Below the pieces are notes generated by a model, which saw only the letters and a list, made by a program, of their open reading frames with translations, made no database searches and had not been told where the DNA came from. 64,000 nucleotides of DNA. Source: Candidatus Amarolinea dominans (lineage in GTDB: Bacteria > Chloroflexota > Anaerolineae > SSC4 > Amarolineaceae). The stretch lies in NCBI GenBank assembly GCA_016719785.1, contig JADJYJ010000007.1:62001-126000 (forward strand), given 5' to 3'. The position numbers and the translations under genes were made by a program. The number at the start of each line of letters is the position of its first letter. The stretch's first letter is position 1. Positions 17,701 to 26,358 of the stretch are shown here, piece by piece.

Positions 17701-19959
17701 GAAGGGTCAGTTGCAGAAGGAGACCGATGCCAATGGGGCGATGACGCGCTACACCTATGATGCGTTCGGGCGTAAACCAGCCTGCGTCGGCCCAACGTGA
17801 CTTTCAGCGAGGGCGCCAGCGAGCGTTACACCTACACCGATATGGCCGGCGCTAACCAACCGTTCAAGATCGAGCATTGGCTGCGCGACGACGGTCCGGG
17901 CGACGGTCTGCGTTACGACTACAACTTCTACGATGGCCTGGGGCAGGCGCTGCAGGTGGAGGCGGAAGGAGAGGCGTCGAGCGTGGTCAGCTCACGCTAC
18001 AATGCGTTGGGATTGACGGTGCAGCAGAGCGCTCCCTACACGCTGACTGTTGCATTGGGGACTTACGCGCCAGTGAGCAACTGGGGTAGCCTGGTCAGCA
18101 CGCAAACCGCCTATGACGGGTTAGGGCGGGTGATCCAGGTGGTGCAGGCGGACGGCACGACGATGCGCACCTACTACCATAAGCGGCAGACGGCCGTGAT
18201 TGATGCGGCGAACCATCAGGCGATCTCGGAGAGCGATGCTTTTGGGCGGCTGGTGAGCGTCAAGCAGTACGATCTGACATTGGCAGCAGGGGCTGCGCCG
18301 AATTGGGGTGCGACGGTCTACGGGCAGGCCAGCTATAGCTACGACGTGGCCGACCGGCTGACGCAGATGACCGGGCCGGACGGGGCGGTGACGACGATCG
18401 GGTACGATCTACTGGGGCGCAAGACGAGCATGAGCGACCCGGACATGGGCGCATGGAGCTATGCGTACGATGGGGCAGGCAACCTCAAGCGGCAGGCGGA
18501 TGCGCGGGGCAACAGATTTGCTTCTACTACGACTCGCACAACCGGCTGGTGGGCAAGCACTACCGCAACGATCAGAGTTGCCCTGCAACAAAGCCAGCGA
18601 CCCATGGAACGAACGGCTTGCTGGTCGCATATCTCTACGACGGGGGCACGAATGGGCTGGGGCGGCGGACGCAGGCCGGATATCTACAATGCGGGCGGTG
18701 CGCTCAACAACCGCGTGGCCTGGACCTATGACGCCCGCGGGCGGGTGACGCAGGAAAGCCGGGTCATCAACGGCACGGGCGGCGGCACGTTCGTGACGCA
18801 GTGGGGGTATGACTCGGCGGATCGGCCGATGTGGCAGAAATACCCGGGCGGCAACGGCGGGCAGATCGGCGAGCAGGTCAGCTACGCGTACACGGCGCAG
18901 GGCTTGCTGAAGAGCGTCAGCGGCTGGAACACCTATGTGGGCGACACGTTCTACAACGTGCGCGGGCAGGTGACGGAACGCCGACTGGGCAGCACGACGG
19001 GGGTGGTAAAGCAACAATATGCCTACAGTGCGGCCGAGAACTTCCGCCTGGTCAGCCTGAAGGCGGGTACGAGTCCGAACTACGACAACCAGCAGAAGAT
19101 CAGCTACACCTACGACGACGATGGCAACATCCAGGCTATTGCCGATGCAGCGGCGTATGGCGGCAGCCAAACCCAGGCCTTCGCCTACGACACCCTGGAT
19201 CGCCTGAGCACAGCCCAGGCCAACGGCTTGACCGCCTACGGTGGCTACACCCAACGCAGCTATGCCTACAACAATGCAGGCAACATCGCCAATTTCGAGG
19301 GCGCGGCCTTGACCTATCAGAACGGTGCGCACAAGCACGCGGTGACGCACATCGGCGGCGTGCAGAAATACTGGTACGATGCCAACGGGAACGCGACGCG
19401 GCGGGTCAACGGCAGCCAGGACATCACGCTGACCTACGACGCTGAGAATCGGCTGACCGGCATGAGCGGCCGCGTGACCTCCAGCTACGTCTACGACGGG
19501 GACGGCAACCGGGTCAAAGAGACCATCAGCGGCGTCACGCGGGTCTTCGTGGGCAACACTTACGAAGTAGACAACGGGACGGTCAAGAAGTATTACTATG
19601 CGGGCAATGTGCGCGTGGCCGAGAGCAGCGGCGGCACGCTCTACTATCTGCTGGGCGACCATCTGGGTTCGCAGGCGTTGACACTGACCAGCGCCGGTGC
19701 GCGGCTCAACACGAACACCGAGCTGCGCTACTATCCGTATGGCAGCACCCGCTACAACGCGAACAACCAGCTCACCACCTACCGCTTCACCGGACAACGT
19801 TGGGACAGCGGCACCGCCTTGTATTTCTATCAGTCCCGCTGGTACGACCCGATCATCGGGCGATTCCTGGCCGCGGATACGATCGTTCCTCAGCCGCAAA
19901 ATCCGCAGAATCTGAACCGGTACAGCTACGTCGGGAATCAACCACTGACGTCAGCATAA
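14761..19959 (+). pseudogene. Rhs/YD-repeat polymorphic toxin, N-terminal and core part (frameshifted, interrupted)
   Basis: A secreted YD-repeat protein, now broken. In order: signal/anchor (PLLVVHLLVIVSLLF), a DUF11-like and ZU5-like region, an SpvB/TcB-like start of the shell (YDYPLSLPPGRGGLTP), many YD repeats (RYTYDAFGR, LTYDAENRLTG, SYVYDGDGNRVKE) and the Rhs core end (YFYQSRWYDPIIGRFL, NLNRYSYVGNQPL). Frame changes are seen at about 16147, at a 23-bp duplication (16718), as a compensating pair at about 17684 and 17775, and as another pair at about 18510 and 18675. The core stops at 19959, where a recombinase element interrupts it. Neighbouring genes show no such shifts, so pseudogenisation is more likely than sequencing error, though error cannot be excluded. 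Confidence 0.85.
16718..16763 (+). repeat. 23-bp tandem duplication inside the Rhs gene
   Basis: The unit starting CAGGTGCAGCAGATGAACAA occurs twice, 16718-16740 and 16741-16763, differing only in the last base. Because 23 is not a multiple of 3 it shifts the reading frame; removing one copy restores a continuous reading RSQVQQMNNGYGGSVRLGYG. Confidence 0.9.
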
Positions 19960-19965
19960 TGCACC

Positions 19966-22170
19966 TCAAGTGAGTGTGGGATTGGGGATGGGTTGGGGTG
20001 GCCGCTGGATGTACCAGCGCCAGACGTGATTGTGCCAGATGCGATAGGTGAGCAGGGAACCCGCTTGCACCTGCTGGCGAATCTGCTCAGGACTGAGGCC
20101 CAGGGCGGACGGTGCGTCGGCCTCGAGGATCAAATCCGGGGTCAGGGGTGCGGCGCCGCTGTAGCGGTGGTGATCCGCCTCTGTCAGGCGCACCCAGAGC
20201 GGGGCATGGGGTTGACGCTGTTCACCCACCAGTCGGCCGCGGCGATACCAGTCGCAGATCATGCCCGGCGAGACGTTGAGTTGTTGCGCCGCCTCGGCTG
20301 CCGAGAACAACCCATCTCCACGCGGGCCGGGTTGCCTGGCGTAGGGGCCGCACGCGGTGGGGATGCGATATTTGATGCGCGTCTGACGCACGTTCTCCTT
20401 CGTCCAGGCGTGATGCGTCGCCGTCTGCCGCCCTTCGGCGTTCAGGATTTCGGCGATCCGATAGTCCGGCTCCGTCGCGGCAAGCTCCCGTAGCCGAGCC
20501 AGTACCGGTTGGGGCGTGCGACAGCCGGGACGCGGGCGTGGGACTGTCACCTCGGTGGCGGCGCCGGTCTGCCACAGCACCTGGATGCGGGTAAAGCCAA
20601 CCTGACTGAAGCTGTCGAGGGTCACGGTTTTGATCAGGCAGCGCAGCAGGCGTTTGCGGTCGGCGTTCGTTGTGGTCGGGGCATGCCAGAGGGCAGGCAG
20701 ATCTGCGGCCAGACGGCGGATTTGTGCCTGTTCAGCGCTGCTGAGTGGCAGAGGCGCTGCGGCTTGCAGTTCGGTCCAGGCCCGCTCGACTGTCTGAACC
20801 GCGACGAGTTGTTCTTCCCACCGTCGTTCCAACTCGGCAGCGACCAGGCGGTTGTCTGGGTCCACCTGTTCGTAGCGCCGACGGGCGAGGGTGGCCTCGT
20901 AGCGGGCGTGTTCCAGACGCTCCAGCCAATGGCGCTGTAACTGTTGACGTTCAGCCTCGGCCTGTTGGCTGGCCACCAATGCCAATTCGAGTTGAGCCGG
21001 TTGCACGGCGGCTAACAGAAGCTCGGTGACGGCGGCATCCACGTGCGTCACGCCGAAACGTTGGCAGCGAGGCTGGGCCAGGGCTTGGCTGAGCGCCTCG
21101 CAGACGTAGATCGGCTTGTTGCGGTAACGCGGGCGCAGCGGGCGGCCACAGCGAGCGCACAAGACGATGCCTTGCAGCAAGGCCAACCCTTCCCGCGCCG
21201 GTCCGGCGGCAGCCATGGGCGCCAACTGACGATTTTCGGCCAGTTGTTTTTGATTCTCCTGGTACTCAGCCCAGGTGATGTAGCCCTCGTGGGCGTCGGG
21301 TTTGAGCACAATCCATTTTTCCTGCGGCAAGCGCTGCCGGCGCACTTTGCCCTGACTGCCCGGCAGGTGTTGACCCTGCGTACGGCCATAGGCATAGGCG
21401 CCAGCATAGATGGGGCGTTTCAAGATCTGGTAGATGGCGGTGAAATCGGCGGGCCGCCACGCCACCAGGCGCCCCCCTAACCCATCAGATGTCAGGTACG
21501 GCAGGGTCAGTTGGTGGTCGCGGCAGTAGTGCAGGATACGGTGCGCACTGCCCAATTGGCGAAAGAGCGCAAAGACCAGGCGGATGGCGTCCTGCACCTG
21601 GCGGTCGGCGGTCAGCACGACTCGGCCATCTGCAAGCCGATCATACCCCACCGGCAGACGTAAGGCAAGTTCGCCGCGCCTGGCTTTGTTGAAGAGGGCG
21701 GCAGTCAGGTGGGTGCGCATGTTGTACCACTGGGCTTCCGCAAAGGTGCCCTTGAGGCCGAGCAGCAGACGGTCATCGAACAGGCGCGGGTCGTAGATTC
21801 CGGCGGAATCGGAGATCAGGGTGGCGCAGAGAGAGGCCAGATCGAGAAGCCTATACCAGTCAGCGCAGTTGCGGGCCAGGCGCGAGACATCGGTGACCAA
21901 AATGATGCCAACCTGGGCGAGGCCAACGGCGGTAACCAACGTCTGAAAGCCGGTCCGCTCGGCGCTGGAGATGCCGGATTTGCCCAGGTCATCGTCAATG
22001 ATCTGCACCTGCTCTGTGGGCCAACCGAGGCTGACGGCGCGTTGGGCGAGTTGGTATTGCAGGTCCTGGCTCTCCAAGTGCTCTTTGACCTGACCGGGAG
22101 TGGACTGGCGAATGTAGACCACAGCTTGACGAGCCAGATGGCCGGGTTGAATCTTAGTCGGGCTGGTCAT
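19966..22170 (-). CDS. Large serine recombinase (resolvase/invertase superfamily)
   Basis: A 734-residue recombinase. The N-terminal resolvase domain (about 15-155) has the nucleophile serine S23 in VYIRQSTPGQ, DDDLGKSG and the catalytic-Arg motif SRLARNCADW. The middle Recombinase domain (LLLGLKGTFAEAQ, then GELALRLPVGYDR) is followed by a zinc ribbon (CARCGRPL with downstream cysteines), a coiled coil (about 415-490) and a C-terminal HTH-like tail (FSAAEAAQQLNVS). It should catalyse insertion and excision of its own element. ATG 22170 is preferred to 22200 because it begins MTSPTKIQPGHLARQ, as in relatives, and overlaps the stop of the upstream small ORF. Confidence 0.9.
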   Translation of the reverse strand: MTSPTKIQPGHLARQAVVYIRQSTPGQVKEHLESQDLQYQLAQRAVSLGWPTEQVQIIDDDLGKSGISSAERTGFQTLVTAVGLAQVGIILVTDVSRLARNCADWYRLLDLASLCATLISDSAGIYDPRLFDDRLLLGLKGTFAEAQWYNMRTHLTAALFNKARRGELALRLPVGYDRLADGRVVLTADRQVQDAIRLVFALFRQLGSAHRILHYCRDHQLTLPYLTSDGLGGRLVAWRPADFTAIYQILKRPIYAGAYAYGRTQGQHLPGSQGKVRRQRLPQEKWIVLKPDAHEGYITWAEYQENQKQLAENRQLAPMAAAGPAREGLALLQGIVLCARCGRPLRPRYRNKPIYVCEALSQALAQPRCQRFGVTHVDAAVTELLLAAVQPAQLELALVASQQAEAERQQLQRHWLERLEHARYEATLARRRYEQVDPDNRLVAAELERRWEEQLVAVQTVERAWTELQAAAPLPLSSAEQAQIRRLAADLPALWHAPTTTNADRKRLLRCLIKTVTLDSFSQVGFTRIQVLWQTGAATEVTVPRPRPGCRTPQPVLARLRELAATEPDYRIAEILNAEGRQTATHHAWTKENVRQTRIKYRIPTACGPYARQPGPRGDGLFSAAEAAQQLNVSPGMICDWYRRGRLVGEQRQPHAPLWVRLTEADHHRYSGAAPLTPDLILEADAPSALGLSPEQIRQQVQAGSLLTYRIWHNHVWRWYIQRPPQPIPNPTLT

Positions 22171-22336
22171 GGCTGGCCTCCATCTGCTTGACCTTGACAA
22201 GGATCTGTGCCAGAATCAGCACAGCCTGCCTCTGCAGGGAATGAGGCAGACTCGGCCAGACATCCTGACTCCTGATAGACGGTGGAGGTTGTTGGGGTGA
22301 GGTGGACTGCGGGGGCAGTGAGCGTGACTGGGACAT
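22154..22336 (-). CDS. Small companion protein of the recombinase (60 aa)
   Basis: A 60-residue protein with a Pro/Ser/Gln-rich first half and a helical second half (LPHSLQRQAVLILAQILVKV). Short ORFs with this helical motif commonly sit directly before recombinases of this type; the function is unknown, possibly a directionality or accessory factor. Its stop lies 17 nt inside the recombinase start, so translation is probably coupled. It overlaps the end of the upstream DUF5372-like frame. Confidence 0.6.
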   Translation of the reverse strand: MSQSRSLPPQSTSPQQPPPSIRSQDVWPSLPHSLQRQAVLILAQILVKVKQMEASHDQPD

Positions 22337-22598
22337 GGTGCGTTTCCTCCTTACGAGAGAGTTCGCACACCATGATAGCCAGTTGACGCAAGATTGTCAC
22401 GTGTACAGGGGGGAGGTCAGTCGAGGCTATCGGCAAAAAATTCACGCTGTCCTCAACCGCACGACACCAGGCTTGTGGCACAAGCTGCCGGGCGCCTGCG
22501 TCCGTCTCGATGAGCCAGCATGGTTCATCCGCATGCGGACGCCGACCGTTTCGCAGCACTTTGACGATCTGTCCGCGCAAGGGGTGATGTGGCTGCAC
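22167..22598 (-). CDS. DUF5372-like protein of the recombinase element
   Basis: An open frame of 143 codons. The first ~80 residues (HHPLRGQIVKVL, CWLIETDAGARQLVPQAW, VTILRQLAIMVCEL) match in style the DUF5372 proteins found next to large serine recombinases. The last ~55 residues are low complexity and overlap the small companion gene in another frame, so the true protein may be shorter or frameshifted. Function is unknown. Confidence 0.55.
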   Translation of the reverse strand: MQPHHPLRGQIVKVLRNGRRPHADEPCWLIETDAGARQLVPQAWCRAVEDSVNFLPIASTDLPPVHVTILRQLAIMVCELSRKEETHHVPVTLTAPAVHLTPTTSTVYQESGCLAESASFPAEAGCADSGTDPCQGQADGGQP

Positions 22599-22654
22599 GA
22601 TCCGTACATGCCGCAGATCTGTAACCGCTTCGGGGGTAGTATGTTGATGTAACT

Positions 22655-23385
22655 CCGCTCAGGTTCAGCGATCCCAGCGGACATGCGGAGTGCGAGGATG
22701 CAGATTGCACCCGAGTACTGCATCCTCGTACCGGTAAGCTGGTGCGTCGCCAACCGGCTCATATCAATTGGGCATCCGTTCCTACGGTGGTGCAGTTCAT
22801 TTATCAGGAGTTGCTCACTAACGCAAAGGGAAGTACTGTTTCACAGTTGGCGAACCTCAACTCTCAATGCATGGGATGTGGAGCTCCTGCAATTGCCGGC
22901 GCACCATCAGTAGCACGTATGAGCGATCAAGTCAATCGTCTCAAGGCCATGGTTATCTTTGCCTGGAAGGTTCGTCAGGGCGGCGAATGGGACCCTAAAC
23001 CCAAGCTAGTGGCCAAATTCGGTGACGTTCCAACGACGTATGAGAATCGTCTTCAAGAAGGTGGGCCTGCGTACTACTATGATGTTTGGGGAAACATCGA
23101 ATATGGTTACCTGGGAACAGCATCGGCTTTCTCGGGGATGCATTGCTCGAAGGCGCGGGCGCCGAACAAATCGGGAGCAGCCTCGGTTATACGGTAAAGG
23201 AGCGTAGTCTCGAATACTTGCCTCGACGAACTTCAGGAGTTCAGGGCTGGCGTGCATTCGACGATCCCGCAGATCAGATAGGCATCCAGATCGGTATTGA
23301 CCTGTGGAACACCTACAACCTGACGCTCACCCCGATGGACATCATCGAGGCGATCGAGCGCACGCCTGGCTTGGCAATCCGGTAG
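22655..23385 (+). pseudogene. Displaced Rhs C-terminus with toxin-44-like (Ntox44) domain
   Basis: Starts in frame with PLRFSDPSGHAECEDADC, the expected continuation of the Rhs hinge lost at 19959. The toxin domain follows: KVRQGGEWDPKPKL, YYYDVWGNIEYGYLG, then after a one-base frameshift at about 23125 GFLGDALLEGAGAEQIGSS and FDDPADQIGIQIGIDLW. This order (WDxK, DxxGNxxYGYxG, DxxDxxxIxxGxxLW) matches the polymorphic toxin type 44 domain, a predicted nuclease. No start codon with a ribosome site is seen. The GC content is lower than the Rhs core. It is inactive as it stands, through both separation and frameshift. Confidence 0.75.
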
Positions 23386-23412
23386 TTGCTCTAGACAGCA
23401 AGGGAGGCCAAT

Positions 23413-24030
23413 ATGAGAAAGCTAGCTGGAATTACTATAGCTCTATTCCAAGCTGTGGCATTGTTGATCGGTTTGACAAGTTGTGGAGCGCGCTCCATAC
23501 GGGTGCCTGCTGAGGACCTGCTTATTGATGATCTATCCCTGTTTCCAACCGGGTGGACTGTTGATTTACCACCTTTTTCGGCGCGAGATCGTCTAGACAT
23601 CTTAATGGATCAGGGAGCAATCGATTTTGCTGATGTGGGATTCGCTTCGCCGAATGCCCAATTTGGCTCTCCTACTGCGGGTCAAATCGTACGCAATTTC
23701 GGGAGCGGCTCGGAGGCTGCTAGGGAGTTCCGCAGGAGATTCCAACCATCAGATTCGTCCTTTTCGATTGAGCAACTTGGGGAATGGAGTTATCACAATA
23801 AGGTCGCTGACCGGTTTCGGCTTTACTGTGATATCCGCGAATCGACTCCCCAAGTTAAGGTTGAGGGAGGGTGGACAGACTGCATAGCCGTCGGGCAATA
23901 TGGTGAGTACATATCCACATTCAATTCACCTGTTGGAAGCGAATACAATATGTCCCCGGCGGACTTTGAGCGTATCCTCCGCGCCATTGACGAAAAGATT
24001 TCCACCAGCCTAGACAGCCACACCCCATGA
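23413..24030 (+). CDS. Putative lipoprotein, possible immunity protein for the toxin-44 domain
   Basis: A 205-residue protein with a signal peptide ending in a lipobox (LTSC, Cys24), so probably lipid-anchored outside the cytoplasmic membrane. I recognise no Pfam family with certainty. The segment LLIDDLSLFPTGW is shared with the next gene (MLMDATLFPPGW), so the two are paralogues. The position 27 bp after the toxin-domain stop, with AAGGGAGG upstream of the ATG, suggests an immunity role. That role is inferred from position only; exported immunity lipoproteins fit toxins acting in the cell envelope, whereas a nuclease toxin would normally need a cytoplasmic one. Confidence 0.6.
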   Translation: MRKLAGITIALFQAVALLIGLTSCGARSIRVPAEDLLIDDLSLFPTGWTVDLPPFSARDRLDILMDQGAIDFADVGFASPNAQFGSPTAGQIVRNFGSGSEAAREFRRRFQPSDSSFSIEQLGEWSYHNKVADRFRLYCDIRESTPQVKVEGGWTDCIAVGQYGEYISTFNSPVGSEYNMSPADFERILRAIDEKISTSLDSHTP

Positions 24031-24172
24031 ACGCGACCAATGTCATCATCAACGGCGCTGGTGGCAGAATACCATGATGTCCTGGCGGCTGGAACGCCGA
24101 ACTATGCTCCAGTACGGGGGTCTGGTGCGCCTTATGGCGTTGGTCATTTCGACAACAGGCCGAGGTGACGCC

Positions 24173-24781
24173 ATGAACACACGGAGGTTGCGTTTGGCGG
24201 CTCTGACACTGGCGACTTGCCTCGCTGTGGCTGTCTTGAGCTTCATCTGCACACCCGGCGCCCCGGCGCCGCCGCGGCCCTTTACGACTGAGTCTATGCT
24301 GATGGATGCTACGCTGTTCCCTCCTGGCTGGAGTAATCAGCCCATCAGCCCAACCGCGGACTCGCACGGCGCCCTGGAGCATCCGTCACGAGACATGAGT
24401 GGAGACGGCGTCGTCGTTCACGAGATTTATCGTTACGAATTCGTGCGCAGTGCGCAGCGTGAGTATAAGCGCCAACTGGACGTGTGGTATCCAGGCACAC
24501 ATTTTTACGGCGCCTGGGGGGAAAAATCCGAATTGACAACACTAATGGATTTTGCAGACGAGGCGTACGTAGCCTGTGCAAGCTACATTGCGCCCAATAC
24601 GGAAGGCGCCGAACTTTGCGGCATGTTGGCACGGTATGGCGAGTTCGTCGTACGATTTTCGGCCCAGATTGCGCCCGCGGCGCCGGCGGCGCTTGACGAG
24701 GATGAGTTGGGCGAGTTGCTGGTCAAACTCGATGATCGGTGGGAGGCGGCCATGGCATCACTCCCGACGCCATCGCCGTGA
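24173..24781 (+). CDS. Putative lipoprotein, paralogue of the preceding gene
   Basis: A 202-residue exported protein: signal peptide (about 1-26, ending LSFIC), then FTTESMLMDATLFPPGWSNQ, the motif shared with the neighbour, and a conserved pattern of C/W/Y residues (ELCGMLARYGEFVVRFS compares with DCIAVGQYGEYISTFN). ATG 24173 is chosen over the upstream 24074 because GAGGTGA precedes it and it gives a clean signal peptide. It is probably co-transcribed with 23413-24030 (142 bp gap). The role may be immunity or unrelated; it is not proven. Confidence 0.55.
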   Translation: MNTRRLRLAALTLATCLAVAVLSFICTPGAPAPPRPFTTESMLMDATLFPPGWSNQPISPTADSHGALEHPSRDMSGDGVVVHEIYRYEFVRSAQREYKRQLDVWYPGTHFYGAWGEKSELTTLMDFADEAYVACASYIAPNTEGAELCGMLARYGEFVVRFSAQIAPAAPAALDEDELGELLVKLDDRWEAAMASLPTPSP

Positions 24782-24812
24782 TCTACCACGAGTGGCGCAA
24801 TCAGCCCGGTTT

Positions 24813-25063
24813 TTGCCACGAATGGCACGAATCGAAACGAAAAGGCCCTGGAATTCGTGAAAATTAGTGAAATTCGTGGCAGGGAAAGCAAGGCGGATTC
24901 TTGCCACGAATTGCACGAATCGAAACGAAGGCAGAAGCTCGATTCGTGCAAATTAGTGAAATTCGTGGCAGAGAAAGCTGGGCGGATTCTTGCCACGAAT
25001 TGCACGAACCGCCACGAAGGCAGAAGCTCGATTCGTGAAAATCGGTGAAATTCGTGGCAGGAA
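24813..25063. repeat. Three tandem copies of an 88-89-bp repeat
   Basis: Units begin TTGCCACGAAT at 24813, 24901 and 24990 and each ends near AATTCGTGGCAG. Within a unit CACGAATTGCACGAATC and its near reverse complement GATTCGTG...AATTCGTGGCA form an imperfect long hairpin. The repeat fills the gap between the two convergent transcription units and holds no gene. To its right, at 25110-25160, two short hairpins (GTCCGC-TTCA-GCGGAC and TGAAC-TTCA-GTTCA) may end the kinase transcript. Confidence 0.85.
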
Positions 25064-25170
25064 ATCGAGGCCCTTCGAGACCGACGCGCATCGCCGAGAT
25101 TCGCTCATGCCGCCAGTCCGCTTCAGCGGACTTCCCATAACAGCCTGAACTTCAGTTCAAGGCTGACCCT

Positions 25171-26358
25171 TCAGGCCTGCGCAGGCGGCTTGATCGGTAG
25201 GCGCACCGTGAAGGTGGTGCCCACCCCCAATGTGCTGCTGACATGCACTTCGCCGTGGTGCATATGTACCAACTGCCGGACGATGGAAAGCCCCAGTCCG
25301 GAACCTTGTTCACCACGGGTGGCCCTGGTGCTCGTCTGCCTGAAGCGATTGAACAACTTGGGCAGATCGTCTGGCGCAATTCCGCGCCCGGTGTCTGTGA
25401 CACACACCGTGACCCACTCCGGTTCCTTGAGGCGGACTGACACCTTGATCTGCCCGCCCGCGTCGGTGAACTTCAGCGCGTTGCTCAGCAGGTTGTTGAA
25501 CACCTGGTAGAGACGCGCGTTGTCCGCCTGAATGTCCGGCACCTCCGCCCCCATGTCCAGCGCACAGCCGATTGCTTTGCCCCGCGCCACGGGCGCCAGG
25601 GTGCTGATGCATTCACCGAGGAGGTGCGCCAGGGAGACGGTACTGATATGCAATTCGGCCCCGCCGGCTTCCAGGCGCGCCAGGTCCAGCAGGTTGTTGA
25701 CCAGCTCCAGCATGCGTCGCCCGGCATCTTCGATCATGGTCAACAGGCCGTCACGGATATCGCTATCCTTCCAGGAGATGTCCTGCAGCAGTTCGGCTGC
25801 CCCCAGGATGGCCGTCAGGGGCGAGCGCAGGTCGTGCGAGGTGATGGCGATGAAATCATCCTTCAGGCGGTTCAGCTCCCGCAACTGCACATTGGCCGCG
25901 GCCAGCTCCTCGGTGCGCAGATGCACGCGCTGCTCCAGTTCGGCGTTGATGCGCTGCAGTTCAGCCATCAGTTGGCGTCGCGCCACAATCAGCTCATAGC
26001 GTTCGTTGGCCTCACGCACCATGCCCAGTAGTTCATCCGGGTTCCAGGGCTTGACCAGGTAGCGATAGACGTTGCCCTCATTGATGGCCTGGATGACGCT
26101 CTCCAGATCGGCGTAACCGGTGAACAGCAGGCGCGTGGCGTCAGGGTGGCGCGTCTTGACATCGGCCAGAAAATCAACCCCTGTCATGCCCGGCATGCGC
26201 TGATCGGTCAGAATGACTTGGACCTCGTTCTCCTGCATGAGGTCCAGACCTTCAGCGCCGGAGTTGGCGGTGAACACTTCGAACTCGCGACGCAACAGGC
26301 GGCGCAACGCCGCCAGGACAGGCGCCTCGTCGTCAATGACCAGAACGTGTGCTTTCAT
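25171..26358 (-). CDS. Receiver-histidine kinase hybrid (REC-HisKA-HATPase)
   Basis: A 395-residue soluble protein. The receiver domain (1-120) has D9/D10, phospho-acceptor D52 (ILTDQRMPG) and K103 (LVKPW). A coiled coil follows (about 125-165), then HisKA with H175 (AITSHDLRSPL) and HATPase_c with VFNNLLSNALKF, DTGRGI and GSGLGLSIV. It probably receives phosphate at D52 from the kinase of the same operon and passes the signal through its own kinase half; no DNA-binding output is attached. The ATG at 26358 overlaps the upstream stop (ATGA). An in-frame extension upstream to 26532 overlaps the preceding gene and is rejected. Confidence 0.9.
   Translation of the reverse strand: MKAHVLVIDDEAPVLAALRRLLRREFEVFTANSGAEGLDLMQENEVQVILTDQRMPGMTGVDFLADVKTRHPDATRLLFTGYADLESVIQAINEGNVYRYLVKPWNPDELLGMVREANERYELIVARRQLMAELQRINAELEQRVHLRTEELAAANVQLRELNRLKDDFIAITSHDLRSPLTAILGAAELLQDISWKDSDIRDGLLTMIEDAGRRMLELVNNLLDLARLEAGGAELHISTVSLAHLLGECISTLAPVARGKAIGCALDMGAEVPDIQADNARLYQVFNNLLSNALKFTDAGGQIKVSVRLKEPEWVTVCVTDTGRGIAPDDLPKLFNRFRQTSTRATRGEQGSGLGLSIVRQLVHMHHGEVHVSSTLGVGTTFTVRLPIKPPAQA

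Larger units (their letters stand above)
19944..22656 (-). mobile_element. Large serine recombinase element inserted in the Rhs gene
   Basis: About 2.7 kb bounded by the two halves of one Rhs gene. The left side ends in codons for NQPL and the right side resumes with codons PLRFSDPSGH, so the insertion point is fixed to within a few codons by the protein. The ends carry a weak inverted similarity (ACGTCAGCATAA at the left, ACATCAACATAC in the reverse complement of the right). No clear target duplication is visible, as expected for serine recombinases. It carries three minus-strand genes: a DUF5372-like protein, a small ORF and the recombinase. Confidence 0.78.
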
